Assembly: GCF_003254395.2 (NCBI RefSeq) | Contig: NC_037641.1 | Location: 13,106,501 to 13,170,500, forward strand | From: Apis mellifera | Lineage: Eukaryota > Arthropoda > Insecta > Hymenoptera > Apidae | Reading direction: 5' to 3' | DNA length: 64,000 nucleotides | Part shown: one piece after another, positions 13,531 through 26,530 of the stretch | Layout: each line of letters starts with the position of its first letter | Numbering within the stretch: the first letter of the stretch is position 1 | The notes under the pieces: model-generated | Database searches by the model: none | The model's input: only the letters and a program-made list of their open reading frames with translations | Told to the model about the DNA's origin: nothing | Program-made: the position numbers and the translations under genes

Positions 13531-16275
13531 CGGCGAGAGTATGGGTGGCGGGACACACGAATTTATAACGGACGCGGCCTGCCTCGTCGAATCGTCGTCG
13601 TCTGGAAATCGTTGGGAAACGCTATTTCCTCTCTCTCTCTGTTCACATCCTATCATACGGTTCGTTGCCTGTCCATCGCAAAAATCCCCCCCCGGGGAAA
13701 GATTTACACACTCGTAAATCGTTCCCGATCCGTTCGGAAATGACGCTCGATCTTTTTGTCCCGAGGCTGGATCACGCGGAGGCCAAAATGATTTTTCTTA
13801 CGCGTATCGCAAAAATTTCCTCCTCTTCCTCCTTTCGGAAAATTCTCTTCTCGAATTCTTTCTTTTGTGCAGCCGATCCGGTTGATCGAAAAAAAAAAAA
13901 AAAAGAAGGAGAAGAAAAAAAAAACTGGATTCGTTTCTTCGACCATATATTCGTGGAGAAATATAACATGTCCACGACATTCTCGTGTACGGGAGGATTT
14001 ACGAGGAAACTGGTTTTTCGAAGAATAATCCGCAAGATGCGGAGAAAACTTCAAAATTGGTCTTCAAAGTACGGAAACTGGGGCCGTGATAAATCGTCCG
14101 AAAGGGATATTTGCCGAGGTTCTACCAAATACCGAGACCTTCGTCTCAGGAGGGAGGGGAGGGGGGGATCGTAAGTTTCGATAGGCCAATATCTTTTCAC
14201 CAACCGTAACGTTGCTCATTATGCGCGTGGAATACGTTATACAGTACATATACTAGGAAGAGCATAAATCGAAGGACAATATAACTCTTTCCTCTAAGCA
14301 TCTAAATTTAACAGTAATCTCCGCTAGGGATTTCATCGATCGTTATACATCCTCGATGTATACAAATCGTAACAGAGACTTAAGGTTTACGCGCAACCAG
14401 GTAAGTATGTAGAGTAGTACCTCTAGGTATTCGCGGCGCTGCTCTTCGAACACTGGTTCACCTTGGACGTGTCTCGACTCTGGCTCGCTTCGCGCTTCGA
14501 CTCGTCCGAGAATCAATTCGCTGTTAATACGAAAACGGGATAATTCAATCCGATCTTACCGATTATCGATAACAGCGAAGAGACGAGAGTCGACGCGACC
14601 CGACGTTTCCGACGATAAAAATCTCCGTCCTTTTTTTTTTTTTTTTACATCGACCACGCTTTACAACCTTAATTTTTCTCCAATTCTTACAAGAGACAAT
14701 GGCCACTGTATAATAACGATCCGATAACGAGCCCGTTCCATTGTGAAATCAAACGAAAAAGCAATAAATACGAGGGACAGAGAGAGAGAGAGAGTACACG
14801 CGATAAAAACACAAAGAAACCGCTATCAAAACTCGTAATACAATCTATGAACTTTCTATCCATCGATCGTTAACCACTAGCGTTTTAGCTTTTCGCCGGG
14901 CAGACGAAATTTTCGAGCCCTCGAGGGGATTTGACGAGATCGAACAAAGCGTTTCAAGTCCTTTTACAATTTCGTTTGAAAATAAAAACAAAAAAAGAAG
15001 ACGAAAAAAGAATCGAAAGAACTTTTATATATATATCAAACGTTTATATTTTATATAAACGATATTTTAAAGCAATAAAGAAACATTGCGCACAATTCGT
15101 TCATTAACGAACATTCACGGCATCTGGACGATTATTTAAGCGGCGGCCTTTCGAAAAGCATTCAACCGCGAAGACAGCTTCCTTCCTTCCGGTCGAAACT
15201 CTGTAACCGGGTTCGGCAATTCCACAAAGTTGGTTTCGACCATTCTGACCACGAGTGCCCATCACCGTGCCCGCCCTTCGATGTTCCTTTAACACCAACG
15301 GTTACGACCGCTGCCGTTACAACTTCCACTCCGTCCGACAACGATCGTTACAGGTAATAATACGGCATCTACGAAGCAGGTAGGTGCAGTTTCGCCCTCG
15401 AGTTTGCACGATTTTTAAAAAAACCGGTTCCCTTCTCCGTCTCCCAGATTCCGAAAACGATTCTTCTCAACACTCCTAAATTAATGTCCTCCCCAAACCG
15501 TTTGCTTTCGTCTCGTTTCGATACGTTTTTTAAATTGTATCATATTTGCAAAGTTTTCTACGCGGATACAAGAAACGCCATTCGAGAATCCCCCCCCTCC
15601 TACCGTTTTAAACCGAGTTCCTCTCGCGAACTCTATAAAAAAAAAAAACTTGTTCGAAAAAGTTAGTTTCGACACAAGCCTGCGTACTGGCTGCTTCGGC
15701 CTTTAAACTTTGGAATCGGCTCTGGAACGATAGTTTCTCGAGGCTTAGACGAAATAACGGGTCGAAAGTAAAAATTTGGCAAATCGAAACGAAGAGAGGA
15801 GACGGGAGGATCGAACAGAAATTGGTAGAGCAATCGTTGGATCGGTAGGAGAGGTCACGACCGCGCCCTGAGGAAGCGAGCCGATCGTTCGGGAAAGTGA
15901 ACAAACCACGTTCCATCCCTACCACCATCGCGGAACCAACCTTCTCCCTTTGCCCATCTGCGTGCTTCTGATCCTACCATCCGTGCTCCCACGATTCCCT
16001 CCACGATCCGCCCAACATCTTCTCCCCCCTCCCCTCTCCCCGTGCCGTCTTTCTTCCTCGTCTACTTCGCTCCGCTCGTTTCCACCAACGATCGCCACTC
16101 CGCCTCCGCTCCTTTCATCCTTCCCCCCTCCACTGCCCGCGTTTACGTTCCCCCTCCCCTCCACGAAAACGTTGCGAAATCCTTCTCTCCTTCTCTTTTC
16201 AAACGTCAAACCTCTCCGACTTTTATCGGACAGTTATGGAAGGAGGGGAGAAGAATCCACGATCCCCGGAAAATC

Positions 16276-16297
16276 TCCCGTGTTTACAAACACGGGA
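16276..16297. repeat. Perfect 10-bp inverted repeat with forkhead-type core
   Basis: TCCCGTGTTT and AAACACGGGA face each other around a two-base spacer. The left arm plus spacer contains TGTTTAC, a forkhead-type binding word. It could form a small hairpin or act as a dyad protein site. A rho-independent terminator is not applicable in a eukaryote. Confidence 0.7.
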
Positions 16298-18018
16298 CGA
16301 GTCGAAGGAATCCAGATACGTCTCCTCGCTTAATTCTTTCTCGAACGTCGAGCGAAATATATAATGTTGGAAATATATCTATCCTCTGCAAATCTATCGA
16401 GGTTTCGTGAGTTTCGCGCGTTTACAATCGCGATCTCGTTTGTTCCATTATTACGGGCCATGGTTGTAAAAGGTGTTTTTCAACGATGGATCGAAAACAC
16501 GGTTTCATTAAACTTCTTTGCCGACCGGACCAACGTTTGACGAACGCGACCTGCCCGAGGCACGCGTTTAATCCCGAGCTGGGAAAACCTGGCTATATAC
16601 ACGTATATATATATATATAACCAAAACGTTTCATTCAGCTACGTAATTACTATCGAACACCAAATATAGTCCTCCTCCTCCTCCCCTCCGTGTTGATTCG
16701 GTAAAATGAAGGAGTAGCCGGGAGATATTCGACGTACGGTTTCGAGATTAGAGAGGAATAATCGAAACGCTGTTCGATGGTAAATTCTCGAGACGAGAGA
16801 GAGAAGAGGGAAGGAAAGAGAGAAAATAGTCGGGACGGGGTTACTTTGATCCGTTGATCTCGAGCTGGCCGGAGGCAAGTGGATGATGGCAAGTTGGTTT
16901 CCGTCAAAGTCGACGGAAGGTAAGTAGGGAGAATAGACACGCGACTCGAGTTTTATTTCGACTCGAGTTGTCGCAGCGCTGTTCAACTCTGTAACGGTAA
17001 ACATTGGAATTAGAAATTATCGTGGAAATATAATAATAATAATTCAATTGTGTTCCAGAATGGAAAGCAAAACGAGATATAATCGGCAAGGCATGCGAAT
17101 AGCGTACAATAGCTAGTCTACGAGATCTCGAGTACTTTTCGCTGCTCTCGCGTCTATGTGTGTATACGAAGTTTAATCCGTTGATCTCGAGATTAACGGA
17201 TGCTCCAAGAGTCGCTGGTAAATTCGCGTATCAGAATCCACGCGAAAAGAAGAAATATGCATTCACTCGGAAAAGAGAATTACGTCCCTCGGGAAACAAA
17301 AGGGAAATACCGATAGAATGTAATAACAAATAGCAATTTGTTAATTGATCCGGCGGCGCGTTGAGATATTTCATTGATGTTCGAGATATCCAAGTTACCT
17401 GCCACCAATTTATTCGTCCGGCCAACACCCTCGAAGGCAATCTTTTAACCGTCCCTTCCGAAAATCGAAAGTCGAAAAGCATTTAAGAAGGATCCGATAC
17501 CACGGTAAAACCACGCCCACCGAAGGATACGGCGTATAACTATTTGACACTTTGTCGAAAAGGTGCGTAGAAAGAACGAAAACAGCCGAGGCGAGTTCGT
17601 TGAAAAGAATCCAACGGAGAAAGAAGCTTTACTTATTTCTGAAAGTATCGCAGAGGTAAAAAAGGAAAGAAAGAGGCCGTAAACAGAGATTCTCGAAAGG
17701 GATCCGTAACGAATAATTTTCCCCGGATATCGATCCAGTTTCACGCGTTATAAATCGCGCGTTACATCTATGCGAATCGACGAGGAAGAGAGAAAAAAAA
17801 GAAAAGAAAGAAAGAAAGTAAGAAAGAACGCATCTTTGGAGCGGTGAAAAGCCGAGATGCAGAAAAGTTTTTACCAGTTGTGAAACTCGGAATCCCCCGG
17901 TCCACAAATTGCGATCCATTCGGGATTATTTGAAATTCGAAGAAACTTTTGCCTCGAGTGGTTTTCTTTCTCGAGTGTCGCGACCGAGTTCAATCAAGTC
18001 GAGTCTTTCCGATTCCCT

Positions 18019-18040
18019 TCTCTCTCTCTCTCTCTCTCTC
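18019..18040. repeat. (TC)n microsatellite
   Basis: About eleven TC units in non-coding sequence. Confidence 0.9.
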
Positions 18041-18197
18041 AACGTTTAACATTATTCCTCCCGTTCGACACGTTTAACCGAATCACGAGTGTTATTATTA
18101 TTATTATTATAGTCGTTCTCCTTCCCCGTCGTATCTCTCTCTCGCGCAAGAACGTAACAGGATCCGTAAACCGGTATTCTCCGGTGAATAAGGGCCG

Positions 18198-18238
18198 ATG
18201 ACGACGACGACTACGACGACGACTACGACGACGACGAT
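18198..18238. repeat. Trinucleotide repeat (ACG with TACG interruptions)
   Basis: Repeated GACGACGACTAC blocks form a near-perfect trinucleotide array. On the minus strand it would read as Arg/Ser/His runs, but the surrounding frame shows no coding features. Confidence 0.85.
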
Positions 18239-18568
18239 GGCGTGATATCAGTGTATTGAATTGGGAAAATTGGGAAAAATCAGAGTGCACGCCCTCTGAA
18301 TGCCTGCAATCAAAGGGAAATGTCTAGTCACGTTTACACGCGTGTCGAATCGAACGAGTACACCTTGTCCGCCCCACTCCGGGTAAAATGAGAGACTCGA
18401 ATTAAAGGTATTTCATGTCTCGGTATACGTGACCCGATACTAGATTCCAAGATCTCCCAACAATGGAACGATGTATCGCTTTGTGTCGCGAACTTTGTTA
18501 CATCGATGTTTATCAGATCGCAGCGTTGATCGGGGAAAAACAAAATTTCGACACTTTTATCTTCGTTC

Positions 18569-18592
18569 TATATATATATATATATATATATG
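18569..18592. repeat. (TA)n microsatellite
   Basis: Run of about twelve TA units in non-coding sequence. Confidence 0.9.
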
Positions 18593-19081
18593 TATCTTCT
18601 TTTTCTTTCTTTGCGTCTTTTTCCTCCAAGGAAAGGAGGAGGCCTCATCTTTCTCCTCCCGACTCATCGTTAGTCATCCCGAACACGATGGTGTACGATG
18701 GTTACACGCCCTGTTCCACCACTTAAGTGCCGTTTAACGACTTTTTTTCCCTCCCTTTCCTTCCTGCCTTGATTTTTCCCACGCGTCATTTTTAACGCGA
18801 TCATTCTCCCCCCATTATCGCCCTCGCCCTTCTCGTCCAACAAGTAATTTCATTATCGAAACAACAATATCGTTTTCGAAATAGGAAGCTCGTCGATCGA
18901 CCAGAACTATTTTCCCCGTTGTTTTGCGCGGGAGAAGAAATCGATTAAACGGGGAAACGGATTAAAATTAATGTTGGAAACGTTGTGGAACACGGCTACG
19001 TAATGTTTTCGCTAAGCGCTCTCCAACAACCTGTCAAGCCTTTAACGATTTAGTAGTAGCTCATTTACGCGGCCGAACGGC

Positions 19082-21392
19082 TTAATTTAGTTAGAGCTAA
19101 GATTAACCAACGTGGATCAACGAATGATTTCTCGTCTTAAGTTAAATTGCGGACAACGGAGAATATAAAAATGGATGAACAAACGGTTCGCTTTTTTTTT
19201 TCAAGAAAAATATCAAACAGATTTTTCGAATATCATCCACTGGAAATAGAGAATCTCGTAGATACAGATATTAATTTAGTCGAGCTAAGATTAACCAATG
19301 TTAATGGATGAATGAATGATTTCTGATCTTAAGTTAAGTTATGAAGAATATAAAAGCGAATAAACAAACAATTCGTTTCTTCAAGAAAAATATCAAAGAG
19401 ATTTTTCGAATATCATCCGCCGGAAATCTCGTAGATATAAATATTACGTTTAATTTAGTCGAGATTAATCAATGTTAATGGATGAATGAATGATTTCTGA
19501 TCTTAAGTTAAATTGCGAAAAATATAAAAATGGATAAACAAACGATTCATTTTTTTTTTCAAGAAAAATATCAAAGAGAATATCATCCGCCAGAAATCGA
19601 GAATTTTGTAAATACAGATATTAATTTGTCGAGCTAAGATTAACCAATGTTAATGAATGAATGATTTCTGATCTTAAGTTAAGTGGACAAGGAAGAATAT
19701 AAAAGTGGATAAACAAATAATTAGTTTTTTCAAAAAAAATATCAAAGTGATATTACGTTTAATTTAGTCGAGCTAAGATTAACCAATGTTAATAGATGAA
19801 CGAATGATTTCTGATCTTAAATTAAATTGTGGGCAAGGGAGAATATAAAAGCGGATAAACAAACAAATTTTTTTAAGAAAAATATCAAAGAGATTTTTCG
19901 AATATCATCCACCAGAAATCGAGAGAGATATTACGTTACATTATTGCAGATATTACGTTTAATTTAATTGTGCTAAGATTAATGAACCAATGTTAATGGA
20001 AAGGTTAAACGAATGATTTCTGATCTTAATTCGTTTTTTCAAGAAAAATATCAAAGAAATTTTTCGAATATCATTCGCGGGAAATTAAGAATCTTGTATA
20101 CAGATATTATGTTAATGAATGAATGAATGATTTCTGATCTTAAGTTAAGTTGCGGAGAATATAAAAGTAGATAAACAAACGATTCATTTTTTTTTTCCAG
20201 AAAAATATCAAAGAGATTTTTCGAATATCATCCACCGGAAATCGAGAATCTCGTAGATACAGATATTACATTTAATTTAGTTGAGCTAAGATTAACCAAT
20301 GTTAATGGATGAACGAATGATTTCTAATTTTAAGTTAAGTTATGAACAAAGGAGAATATAAAAGTGGATAAACAAACGATTAGTTTTTTCAAGAAAAATA
20401 TCAAACAGATTTTTCAAATGTCATCCGCCGGAAATCGAGAATCTCGTAAATACAGATATTACATTTAATTTAGTTGAGCTAAGATTAACCAATGTTAATG
20501 GATGAACGAATGATTTCTGATTTTAAGTTAAGTTGCGGACAAGGAAGAATATAAAAGTGGATAAATAAACGATTAGTTTTTTCAAGAAAAATATCAAACA
20601 GATTTTTCAAATATCATTCGCCGGAAATCGAGAATCTCGTAGCTACAGATATTACATTTAATTTAGTTGAGCTAAGATTAACCAATATTAATAGATGAAC
20701 GATTGATTGAACGATTTCTCATCTTAAGTTAAGTTGCGGAGAATGTAAAAGTGGATAAACAAACGATTCGTTTTTTCAAGAAAAATATCAAATAGATTTT
20801 TCAAACACCATCCGCCGGAAATCGAAAATCTCGTAGCTACAGATATTACATTTAATTTAGTTGAGCTAAGATTAACTAATATTAATGGATGAACGATTGA
20901 TTGAACGATTTCTCATCTTAAGTTAAGTTGCGGAAGAATATAAGAGTGGATAAACAAACGATTCATTTTTTTTTTCAAGAAAAATATCAAATAGATTTTT
21001 CAAACACCATCCGCCGGAAATCGAAAATCTCATAGATACAAATATTATATTTAATTTAGTCGAGCTAACATTAATCAATGTTAATGAATGAACGAATGAT
21101 TTCTCATCTTAAGTTGCGGAGAATGTAAAAATGGATAAACAAACGATTTGATTTTCTTTTTTCAAGAAAAATATCAAGATTTTTCGAACATTGACCACGA
21201 GAAACGAAGAATTTCGTAGATACAGATATTATGTTAATGGATGAACGAATGATTTCTGATGTTAAGTTAAGTTGCGGACAAGGGAGAATATAAAAATGGA
21301 TAAACAAACGATTTTTTCAAGAAAAATATCAAGATTTTTCGAACATCGACCGCGAGAAACGAAGAATCTCGTAGATACAGATATTATGTTTC
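19082..21392. repeat. Minisatellite, about 13 copies of a roughly 190-bp unit
   Basis: A unit of roughly 190 bases recurs across 2.3 kb. Each copy carries the words GAGCTAAGATTAACCAATG, GAATGATTTCTGATCTTAAG, GAGAATATAAAAG, GATAAACAAACGATT, TTCAAGAAAAATATCAA and ATCCGCCGGAAATCGAGAAT. The TTAAG anchor appears near 19137, 19328, 19502, 19672, 19816, 20023, 20138, 20328, 20522, 20723, 20916, 21108 and 21260, giving spacings of about 115-207 bases, most of them 170-207. Copies in the middle and right (20.1-21.1 kb) are the most regular at about 190-200. Several copies are truncated. No long open frame spans the unit. Confidence 0.95.
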
Positions 21393-24300
21393 TTTCTACA
21401 CGGAGAGAGGGGGGGAAGGGGAGGCGTGAGCCGTTGAAATATTCCTCGAATATCGAATAGAATGTCGGGCTAAAGGGAAAATATACCGTACTCCTCCTGA
21501 TATTGGCTGAGAAACATACTTCATCTAACCAAATTACTCACCGCCAAAACCTACCATCGTTTTCCGATAAACGTGGAGGAAGGCTTGCAACGAAAATCTA
21601 AATCGCGCGGAGATAAAAAAAGGAGGAAACAAAAAGATTTCCACTTTCTTTAATCGGGAAAAGTGCTACTCGATCTATACACAGTTTACGAGATTGAAGA
21701 AAAATTTACAATTTTTCGCAACAATTAAATCTCGTTCCAGAGAAATTTATATATAAAATTACGGATAAAAAAATCTCAATAATTATAGAATACACGGTAT
21801 TTAAATCGTATTCACGAAACGAATGGAAGATCCTTTGGAAGATCCTCTGAGAAATCCTGCATTATCGAAACGAAACGCGTGAAATATTAACAGGAATATA
21901 AACGATTTCTGGAAGAAAGAGGAGGAAATTCGCGCAAAGGAATTGGTAAACGACAACTTTTCCCGGAAGCAACAGGGACAAAGTTTTGGGAAAAGTTTTC
22001 TCGATCCGCCAACTGGAAGGATCGAGCGAAAGTGTTAAAACCTGTCATTTTACAACCGATATACGCAGACCAATCGGGCAAAGTGGTTGTCTACTTTCGC
22101 CGATATCGCACACTCGTCCCAAATATTTGCGCGAAAAAGGGAGGGATATCCATCAACGAACGAGGGAGAGAGGAAGCGAAAGTGGAAAGGAGAAGGTTTG
22201 GAAACCGTGCTCGGCGAAGAATCGATGCGATCCATCCACCTTCTTTCCCTCTCCCTCTTCGTTTCGTATTCCACGGAAGAATAATAAAAGCGCGTGAGCG
22301 AATCTCTGTTTCTATATAAAAATTTGAAGACGAACGAACATGAGAACGTATAATTTATATACGAAAGGGAAGAAATTTGTATTTGCGAGTTGCGAGTAGA
22401 GCGATTATTCAAATTTTTCAACGTTTTACGACGTTCGGAGAAGAGCGCAACGTCGATAAGGCGAGTTGGAGGAATAATCGCGTGTTGCGGAAGGGGATAC
22501 GACTGTTGGAAAGCTACGAGTGATATTTTGACCTCGAGAAGGGGCGAAGAATCGAAAATCAGGTGAGGGGGGCGGGCGAGTAGTGGAAGCGCTTACGTGA
22601 CTGCAATGTGTAAAATTGTCCTTGGTCGGAGGAAATAGCGGTCTGACAGCTGGTGCGGGGAGAACATATGCAAAACACTAGTCGAGGATTCCAAATGCGA
22701 GAATTTTCGAAACTCGATTGAAACGATTCGAATCCTAGAATGGAAAGGAAACACAAAATCTCCGCATTTATAATCGTTTCTTTTTCCTGATTGGAAGAAG
22801 AAAATCGAAGCGTGCTCGTTGATCGATGTAACGGTTCATATAAGTGCAAAGAGAATAAAGGGAAATTTTTCAAAAGAACAAACTCGTGTTGTGAAATATG
22901 AAATGACGGTAAAAATAACAAAAGAGCATCTCCTCCTTTCCTTTCCCATCCTCTTTCCCTCTTCCTTCCGTTCCCAGAGGATCCGCGCAAATTGTACAAA
23001 TTGCAAGGAGAAAAAAATTCCATTTCCAAATCATCGATTTGCCAGTGAAATAATATAAATAAAGTTATGATAATTGGGAAGATGAAATTGAGAAAAACGA
23101 TGAATGGAGGGATCCCAAGGCCGGTTCGATTTGGGGCAAAGTGAGATTAAATGGGCCAGGTGCGGTTGGGAGGGGGGGAGACGCAAGACGGACAGCCCTT
23201 TCACCTGTCGCGTCGGTTTCGAGTAACGAACGCTCGCCAACCCTCGCCAATTTCACTGCTCCAACCCTTGGCGCGATAGTAGTAAGGCAAATGCCGAGCG
23301 CACAATGAGTTAGCAGAGCCTTCTCTGACCGCAAATACGCTGAATATGCATGAGGCCCTTGTCTCCGCTATCGGTACGTACGTCCTCGAATTAGGTTCCC
23401 CGCAACTTCTTCTTCGAGTCCTGCTCGCGCCGCTGCTCTATTCACTCCACGAGCCCTCCACTCCCACCCTCTCCAGAGTAACCTCCTCCAGAGTTATGCT
23501 TCGTTGAATTCCTCCGCCGCGCTTTTCTGCACGTACCCTCTTTCCTAACCTATCCTAAACTCGAGGGCCTCTCACTGATCGATAAATCGGAATCGAATCT
23601 TGAATAAGAGCAACGTGTGTCTGAGAGAAAGAAAGGTGAACAAAGAGGCGTAAGAGAAGTGGTTTAAAAATAGGATTCTTAAATTTTAAATTTAGAAAAA
23701 GAATCTTCCCTTTTTCTTGTTCGATCGAAGAAAATGTAATGTATATGAAACGTCCCTCGCTTTCTCACGTGGATATTATTATGCAGAAGCGCGAATTATC
23801 GCGGCATTTCACGGATACGATTACAATCTTGAAGTACGCGGCAACAGAGTTCTCACGTGTAATAAGATATAATCCGAGTTTCCTGTCGCGCAACGAAGAA
23901 AGAGGGGGAAAACTTTAACGAATTCTTCAACCGTTTTTCCGGACGCCTTACCTTTCCGGCACCAAAGCAATTCCCTTTCTCCTTCCTTTTCCTCTGATAA
24001 CGCGTTTTTCCGTATTGTTTCGTTGCCACGGCAAATAACAAACCTTGGAAGAATTCTACGCTTTTAATTGTTTCCCATTACGAAGTCGAGGATTAAAGCG
24101 GATGGATCTTCCTTCCACCTATTCAGACTTCTTATTCCCTGGTAAAAGAATTGAACGAAATTACGATTTTTAACGACTTTCCGCCGTGTATTTAACGCGT
24201 AATCGTAACGCGCGCGATGTGAAAAGGAAAAAAGAAAGAAAGAAGAAAATGAAAAACATTTCGCATCTGTTTTCTTTACGATCCTGCAAACAATTCTCTA

Positions 24301-26091
24301 TCTCTACCGACGAAATCGAAAGACTTTCCATCTCGTTAAAAAATAATTTATGCCTCCCGTTGCCTCGCATCCAGATTCTTAAAATTGATCGTGCACGATA
24401 CCGCGTATATACATTTATATACGGAAATACCGGTCTGGCTCGATACCCGGCTCGCAAACCCTTTTGCATTCGAAACAAATATACGTACACACGTGAGCAA
24501 GGTTCGCCGCCAACATAAAACCAATATCGATGCGGCGTGGTTATCTACATATTGCAGATATAGCGATATTCTATAAATAATTCGTACAACTGTAATGGGA
24601 AACAGGATAGCCTGAACCTATTCACCGCCGTACGTGGAAAAGAATATTTTTCATTCGCCAATTTTCTACTTCGAGAAGATAAAATGTATAATCGCGTGAA
24701 TAGAAATGTATGCGCGAGTGTAAAATATAAATAAAGAAAAAAATTTGCGAATCGCTATCATCCTGATCGAGATGAATTATAATGGCAAAAATTTATTTAA
24801 CGAATATGCGTATAAATTTATAGAAAAAATAAATCGAGTTTGGTATTTTTAAATAATAATAATAATGATAATGATAAAAATTTAAACGCTTGGATATCGG
24901 TGGAAAGATATAAAAGATGGCGAGAAACAACGGGATTTGTATTCTCCCGAAAGCGAATTCCTTGGTGACGCAAGGCGCCGCAGCAAGGAGAGAAAAAGAA
25001 ACGTTTGAGAGTTACTAGTCCGATTCCTCGCTGCAAGCTATCGTGGTGACTTATTTTTCGACGTGCGCGACAAACATCCCCGAAATTCAGAAAATCCCTC
25101 GGTATTCTCGCGCCGCGAACGTGTGCAAGGTTTAAATCTCGAAACAGTACAGTTCACGAGAGAGCAGGTACGAGGCTCGAGTAGTATACATATGAGCTAC
25201 GTTAGAAGAGAAGGAAGGTTCGATGAACCGACAAGAAATGTGCGATCAGATTCTACGAGTTTCCAACTTCCGCATTCCCGGATGCAATTAAAAGACCAAT
25301 CGTATCGATCGTAAAAACTTATTTAAAGAAAAAAAAAAAAAGCACCTTTTTCGAACGATAAAAATAGCCGATAATAACCGGATTGTCTCTGTGTAAAGAT
25401 TATCGTTCTTATTGTAGATTTAATCGTCCGATAAAATTCGTGTGTATGAATCGTAGCCGGGAAAAGTCAAATATTGAACGAAGCATGACAAATGTCAACG
25501 CGGAAGCGGTAACGACGTCGAGAAACGTCTCGAGTGAAATGCTTTCGAGGTCGACAAATATTTACGACTTCTTTGAGTATAGATTTTACGTCGAATCCGT
25601 AAGATTAAACGTTCATGATTTTTCACGTGAAATGTATTTTATAGTAAATAACTGTTGTGTATATAGATATCGAAAAATTCGTGTTATTCGACCTCGCATA
25701 TCAATTACATAATGGGATTTCGAAAACGTAAACATCAATCTGTCGTTCGCGATCGAATAGCAATGGCAAAATTGATAAATATTTTTACTTTATTCGTTCC
25801 ATTATATGCTATAAACAATCGTTCGTCATCGCGTATGAATACGCGATAAATTCTAGGCACGCGATACAAAATGTAAATGAGAAACGTAGAAAACGTAAAA
25901 AGGAAGAACGAAATAGCAATGGGAAAAAGATTAAAAAAAAAAAAAAGAAAAAAACACTTACCAGGAACGAGCTTGATAGAGAAGAGGCAATCTCCCGAGT
26001 CGATTTCGCAGAAGGTAGAAGAAAAATCCTTAAAAAGCAACGAAAAGGGCACTGGATAAAACGAAAGCTCGCGGAACACAAAAGAGTTCAG
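21393..26091. other. Non-coding region, no supportable gene
   Basis: Mixed CpG-rich and AT-rich sequence with only short, compositionally biased open frames on both strands. I see no domain, no consistent splice structure and no RNA gene. Confidence 0.55.
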
Positions 26092-26530
26092 TCACAATAA
26101 AAGCACGTAACGACACCCGGCGGCGGTCGGAAGATTCGTAGAGTTCACGTCGTTGACTTGACTGCCGGAAAAAAACAACGGCGTCGCAAACTTGACTCTG
26201 GTGCGACGGTTAATGAAGCCGATATACGGTGGGGTAGAAAAACAGAACCAGAGAGACGAGTCGATCACCGTGTTCACAAAAAGAAGGCCGACACAGGAAG
26301 GAAAAAAACGAGAAGAAACGGACGGCGAAAAGTAACGTAGGCACGCGGTTTGCAGTTTCGGTGCTTCTCTAACGATACATAAACGAAGTAGTTTCCCGTA
26401 CGAGGCTCTGCCGGGTACTGGAGGTTCGAGCCAAGCTATCGAACGCACCTCCGCGCGCCGGCCAATAGGCGCTGTCGCCGCGTTCCACTCGACCAATCAG
26501 CACCAGCGACATCGGCATCGCCAACACACG
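26092..26530 (-). promoter_or_regulatory. Possible minus-strand promoter and 5' untranslated exon
   Basis: Two CCAAT boxes (26462-26466 and 26493-26497) sit in a compact GC-rich, CpG-rich patch directly against AT-rich DNA on the right (from about 26,550). To the left the sequence stays complex and open (a 134-codon frame with no recognisable domain) as far as about 26,092. This is what a first untranslated exon read leftward would look like, but no coding exon to the left can be identified. An enhancer or an unrelated CpG patch is equally possible. Confidence 0.25.

Larger units (their letters stand above)
12091..19081. other. CpG-rich non-coding region, no supportable gene
   Basis: As in the leftmost region, only chance open frames are visible, many of them from poly-A or poly-T and CT or GA tracts (for example around 13.9 kb). 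A good-looking plus-strand splice donor sits at about 14,400 but has no identifiable coding exon attached. Nothing here supports a protein gene. Confidence 0.55.
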
